Shown here: piece by piece, positions 62,361 to 64,000 of the stretch
How positions within the stretch are numbered: the stretch's first letter is position 1
Layout: each line of letters starts with the position of its first letter
Source of the DNA: Granulicella mallensis
GTDB taxonomy: Bacteria > Acidobacteriota > Terriglobia > Terriglobales > Acidobacteriaceae
Length of the DNA: 64,000 bases
Assembly (NCBI RefSeq): GCF_014203225.1
Contig: NZ_JACHIO010000006.1
Coordinates: 1-64,000 of the forward strand
Direction: 5' to 3'
Notes under the pieces: generated by a model
The model's database searches: none
What the model was told of the DNA's origin: nothing
Seen by the model: only the letters and a program-made list of their open reading frames with translations
Program-made: the position numbers and the translations under genes

Positions 62361-63460
62361 GCGAACTGCTCCAAAAAGCGCATGTCTCCGGAGTACAGGA
62401 GACCGATGTCTGAGATGCCGTACTTCATCATGGCGATACGATCGACGCCCATGCCAAAGGCGAAGCCGCTGATGCGGCGCGTGTCATAGACCGGATCGCG
62501 GCCCAGTTCGATGCGCCGCTGGTTCACCGCCTCGAACACCGCAGGGTCGACCATGCCGCAGCCCAGCAGCTCGATCCAGCCGGAGTGCTTGCACTTGCGG
62601 CAGCCCTTGCCGCCGCAGAAGATGCACGAGATCTGCACGTCCGCGCTGGGTTCGGTGAACGGAAAGAACGACGGGAAGAAGCGCGTCTTGACCGCGGAGC
62701 CGAAGAAGGCCTTCATCGCGTGATCGAGCGTGCCCTTCAGGTCGCTGAAGGTGATGTTCGTATCCACGCACAGACCTTCGACCTGGTGGAAGACCGGCGA
62801 GTGCGTGGCGTCAGCGGCATCGTTGCGATGCACCTTGCCGGGAATGACCAGCCGCAGCGGCGGAGCCTGCTCCAGCATGGAGCGGATCTGTACCGGGGAG
62901 GTGTGCGTGCGCATCAGCAGACGCTCGCGCAGCGGTTTGCCCTCCTGCTCGGCGACGACCAGCGTGTCCTGTGTGTCGCGGGCCGGATGGTTCGGCGGAA
63001 AGTTCAGGCTCTCGAAGTTGTAGAAGTCGCTCTCGACCTCCGGCCCCAGGCCCACGGAGTAGCCCATGCGCTGGAAGACGCTGACAATCTCGGCCATCGT
63101 CCTGACCAGCGGATGCTCGACCCCGAGGCGCTGTGCACTGCCGGGCAGAGTGACGTCCAGCCCCGCTGCCGTCGGCTTTGGGTCCAACTTGAGAATAGCG
63201 AATGTAAGAGAGCCTTCGATCTGCTCCTTGAGCGCGTTGAAGCGCTGGCCGATGAGCTTCTTCGCCTCGGGTGGCGCGGCTTTGAGCCAGGCATCCGAGA
63301 TCGCCTTCAGGTGACCCTGCTTGCGGCCGAGCCATTCCAGACGGAACTGCTCGGCGTCGAAGCCGGGAGCGGCTACCGTGGCGTCAGCTTCGCTGCGAAC
63401 GGCGGCGAAGGCGGCATCCAGAGATGCCTCAGTGAAATCTGTAAGTTGCGGAATATTCAA
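62357..63460 (-). CDS. pheS: Phenylalanyl-tRNA synthetase alpha subunit
   Basis: PheS carries the class II catalytic site that charges tRNAPhe. The product has 367 residues (norm 330-350). The N-terminal coiled-coil helix (LDAAFAAVRSEADATV) is followed by motif 2 (IPGKVHRNDAADATHSPVFH) and the phenylalanine-pocket and motif 3 region (GFAFGMGVDRIAMMKYGI). A metal-like cysteine cluster (CIFCGGKGCRKC) in the region before motif 3 is an unusual decoration. Translation appears to start at a TTG encoding the MNIPQLTDF end. It is the first gene of the pheS - four-helix - pheT run. Confidence 0.95.
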   Translation of the reverse strand: MNIPQLTDFTEASLDAAFAAVRSEADATVAAPGFDAEQFRLEWLGRKQGHLKAISDAWLKAAPPEAKKLIGQRFNALKEQIEGSLTFAILKLDPKPTAAGLDVTLPGSAQRLGVEHPLVRTMAEIVSVFQRMGYSVGLGPEVESDFYNFESLNFPPNHPARDTQDTLVVAEQEGKPLRERLLMRTHTSPVQIRSMLEQAPPLRLVIPGKVHRNDAADATHSPVFHQVEGLCVDTNITFSDLKGTLDHAMKAFFGSAVKTRFFPSFFPFTEPSADVQISCIFCGGKGCRKCKHSGWIELLGCGMVDPAVFEAVNQRRIELGRDPVYDTRRISGFAFGMGVDRIAMMKYGISDIGLLYSGDMRFLEQFA

Positions 63461-63501
63461 CGGTTTTCCTTACGTCGAACTCTCATTCTAAACCGGCTCT
63501 A

Positions 63502-63918
63502 GGGCGTGCCATCAAAATTGCCGTTCGAGATAAAGATTGAGCCGTGCAAATCGCTTCTTGTGACTAGTTCCGGAAGGGCCCGGCTTCAGCCGGGCCGTAA
63601 GAATTGGGCATCGTCTTATTTCGATTCTGCCTAAGGCCGGAGCGAAGGCGAAGCCGGAGCGACTGAATTGCCTTCCTCATTAGCCGCCAAGAAGGTACAG
63701 GAATCACCAAGTATCCCGAGGCTGGGGCGGCTTGTTTCGCCACGACGAAAGAAAGCAATTCAGGTCGTTGCGGCTGCGCCTCCACTCCGGCCTTCGGCAG
63801 AAAGGTAGGCTCCTACGGAGCAGCCCTTGCGGCCTGGCTGAAGCCAGGCCCTTCCGGTTCGTGCTTCAACAAACTACTTGCACCGTTCGATTTCACGCCG
63901 AGGTCAGCGGGATGACAC
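63502..63918. repeat. Nested palindromic repeats upstream of pheS
   Basis: The outer ends gtgccatcaaaattgcc and the gatgacacacc side belong to the tcatcaaatt family. Inside, ctgcctaaggccggagcgaa (about 63626) faces ctccactccggccttcggca (about 63780), a diverged relative of the inverted repeat at 134-338. ggcccggcttcagccgggcc forms a further stem. No gene is seen in this 460-bp gap; the pheS promoter should be at its left end. Confidence 0.75.
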
Positions 63919-63921
63919 ACC

Positions 63922-64000
63922 TTACAGTGCCCACCAGATGACGGCGGCCATCAGCACGCCCAGCAGCAGGCTTCTCTTGTCCGTAATCGCAAAAACCACG
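63922..64000 (-). CDS. Partial membrane protein, 3' end only
   Basis: A minus-strand frame ends at TAA (63922-63924). The last 25 residues are visible and include ITDKRSLLLGVLMAAVIWWAL, which looks like a C-terminal transmembrane helix preceded by a charged loop. The remainder lies outside the window, so neither family nor function can be given. The conserved-looking ending and its position just beyond the repeat make it more likely real than chance. Confidence 0.45.
   Translation of the reverse strand, partial: VVFAITDKRSLLLGVLMAAVIWWAL

Overview
The window looks like a chromosomal segment of a Gram-negative soil bacterium of the phylum Acidobacteriota, class Terriglobia (Granulicella/Edaphobacter/Terriglobus type). 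The reasons are high-GC coding sequence, an LptD outer-membrane assembly protein, a carboxypeptidase-regulatory-domain TonB receptor, a VWFA-related protein of the type typical of Acidobacteria, a DUF5715 protein, and intergenic regions packed with large palindromic repeats. This assignment is an inference from protein families and style, not from a database match. I see no rRNA, tRNA, CRISPR array, transposase, phage or plasmid gene.

Layout. 0.4-6 kb: envelope genes (DsbA-like thioredoxin protein, LptD) and an RDD membrane protein. 6-12.5 kb: a cytochrome c, a DUF5715 LAS-type metallopeptidase-like protein, a histone-like Lys/Ala protein, an unknown lipoprotein and gatB. 13-21.9 kb: mfd, a standalone condensation-domain acyltransferase, a DUF885 metalloprotease and galU. 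22.5-26.5 kb: a YgiB/YgiC-like module (small lipoprotein, ATP-grasp protein, membrane protein) followed by serA. 26.7-29.7 kb: a same-strand cluster of a SurA-like lipoprotein, a cytochrome c, a membrane protein and lipA. 30-32.8 kb: a TonB-dependent receptor. 33.6-44.9 kb: mostly single-gene units (hslR, several dehydrogenases and hydrolases, an orphan OppF-like ATPase, DUF971, TauE, a CGNR regulator, an adenosine-deaminase-family enzyme, Bax inhibitor-1, DUF2071, a PRISE-type reductase). 45-50 kb: an amino-acid permease, a 51-residue basic protein and a UvrD/PcrA helicase with an unusual acidic insertion. 50-56.7 kb: RNase T2, a LOG-family protein, a hydrolase, a VWA protein behind an RluD-type pseudouridine synthase, and an Lgt-like protein lacking the known catalytic residues. 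56.7-57 kb: a probable structured small RNA with a strong terminator. 57.4-63.5 kb: a TlpA-like protein, then, on the minus strand in transcription order, pheS, a four-helix-bundle (23S intervening-protein type) gene, pheT, a ZapB-like coiled coil and zapA. A partial membrane protein enters at the right edge.

The most notable biology is the four-helix-bundle gene between pheS and pheT. It is bracketed by inverted arrays of an 8-bp repeat, so its mRNA can fold into a long stem like an rRNA intervening sequence, and the repeat also encodes its N-terminus. The intergenic DNA is also notable: several families of long inverted repeats recur many times, and one contains three exact-length 53-bp tandem units. 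Functionally the window is largely housekeeping (translation, cell division, repair, envelope assembly, cofactor synthesis) interspersed with small accessory genes.
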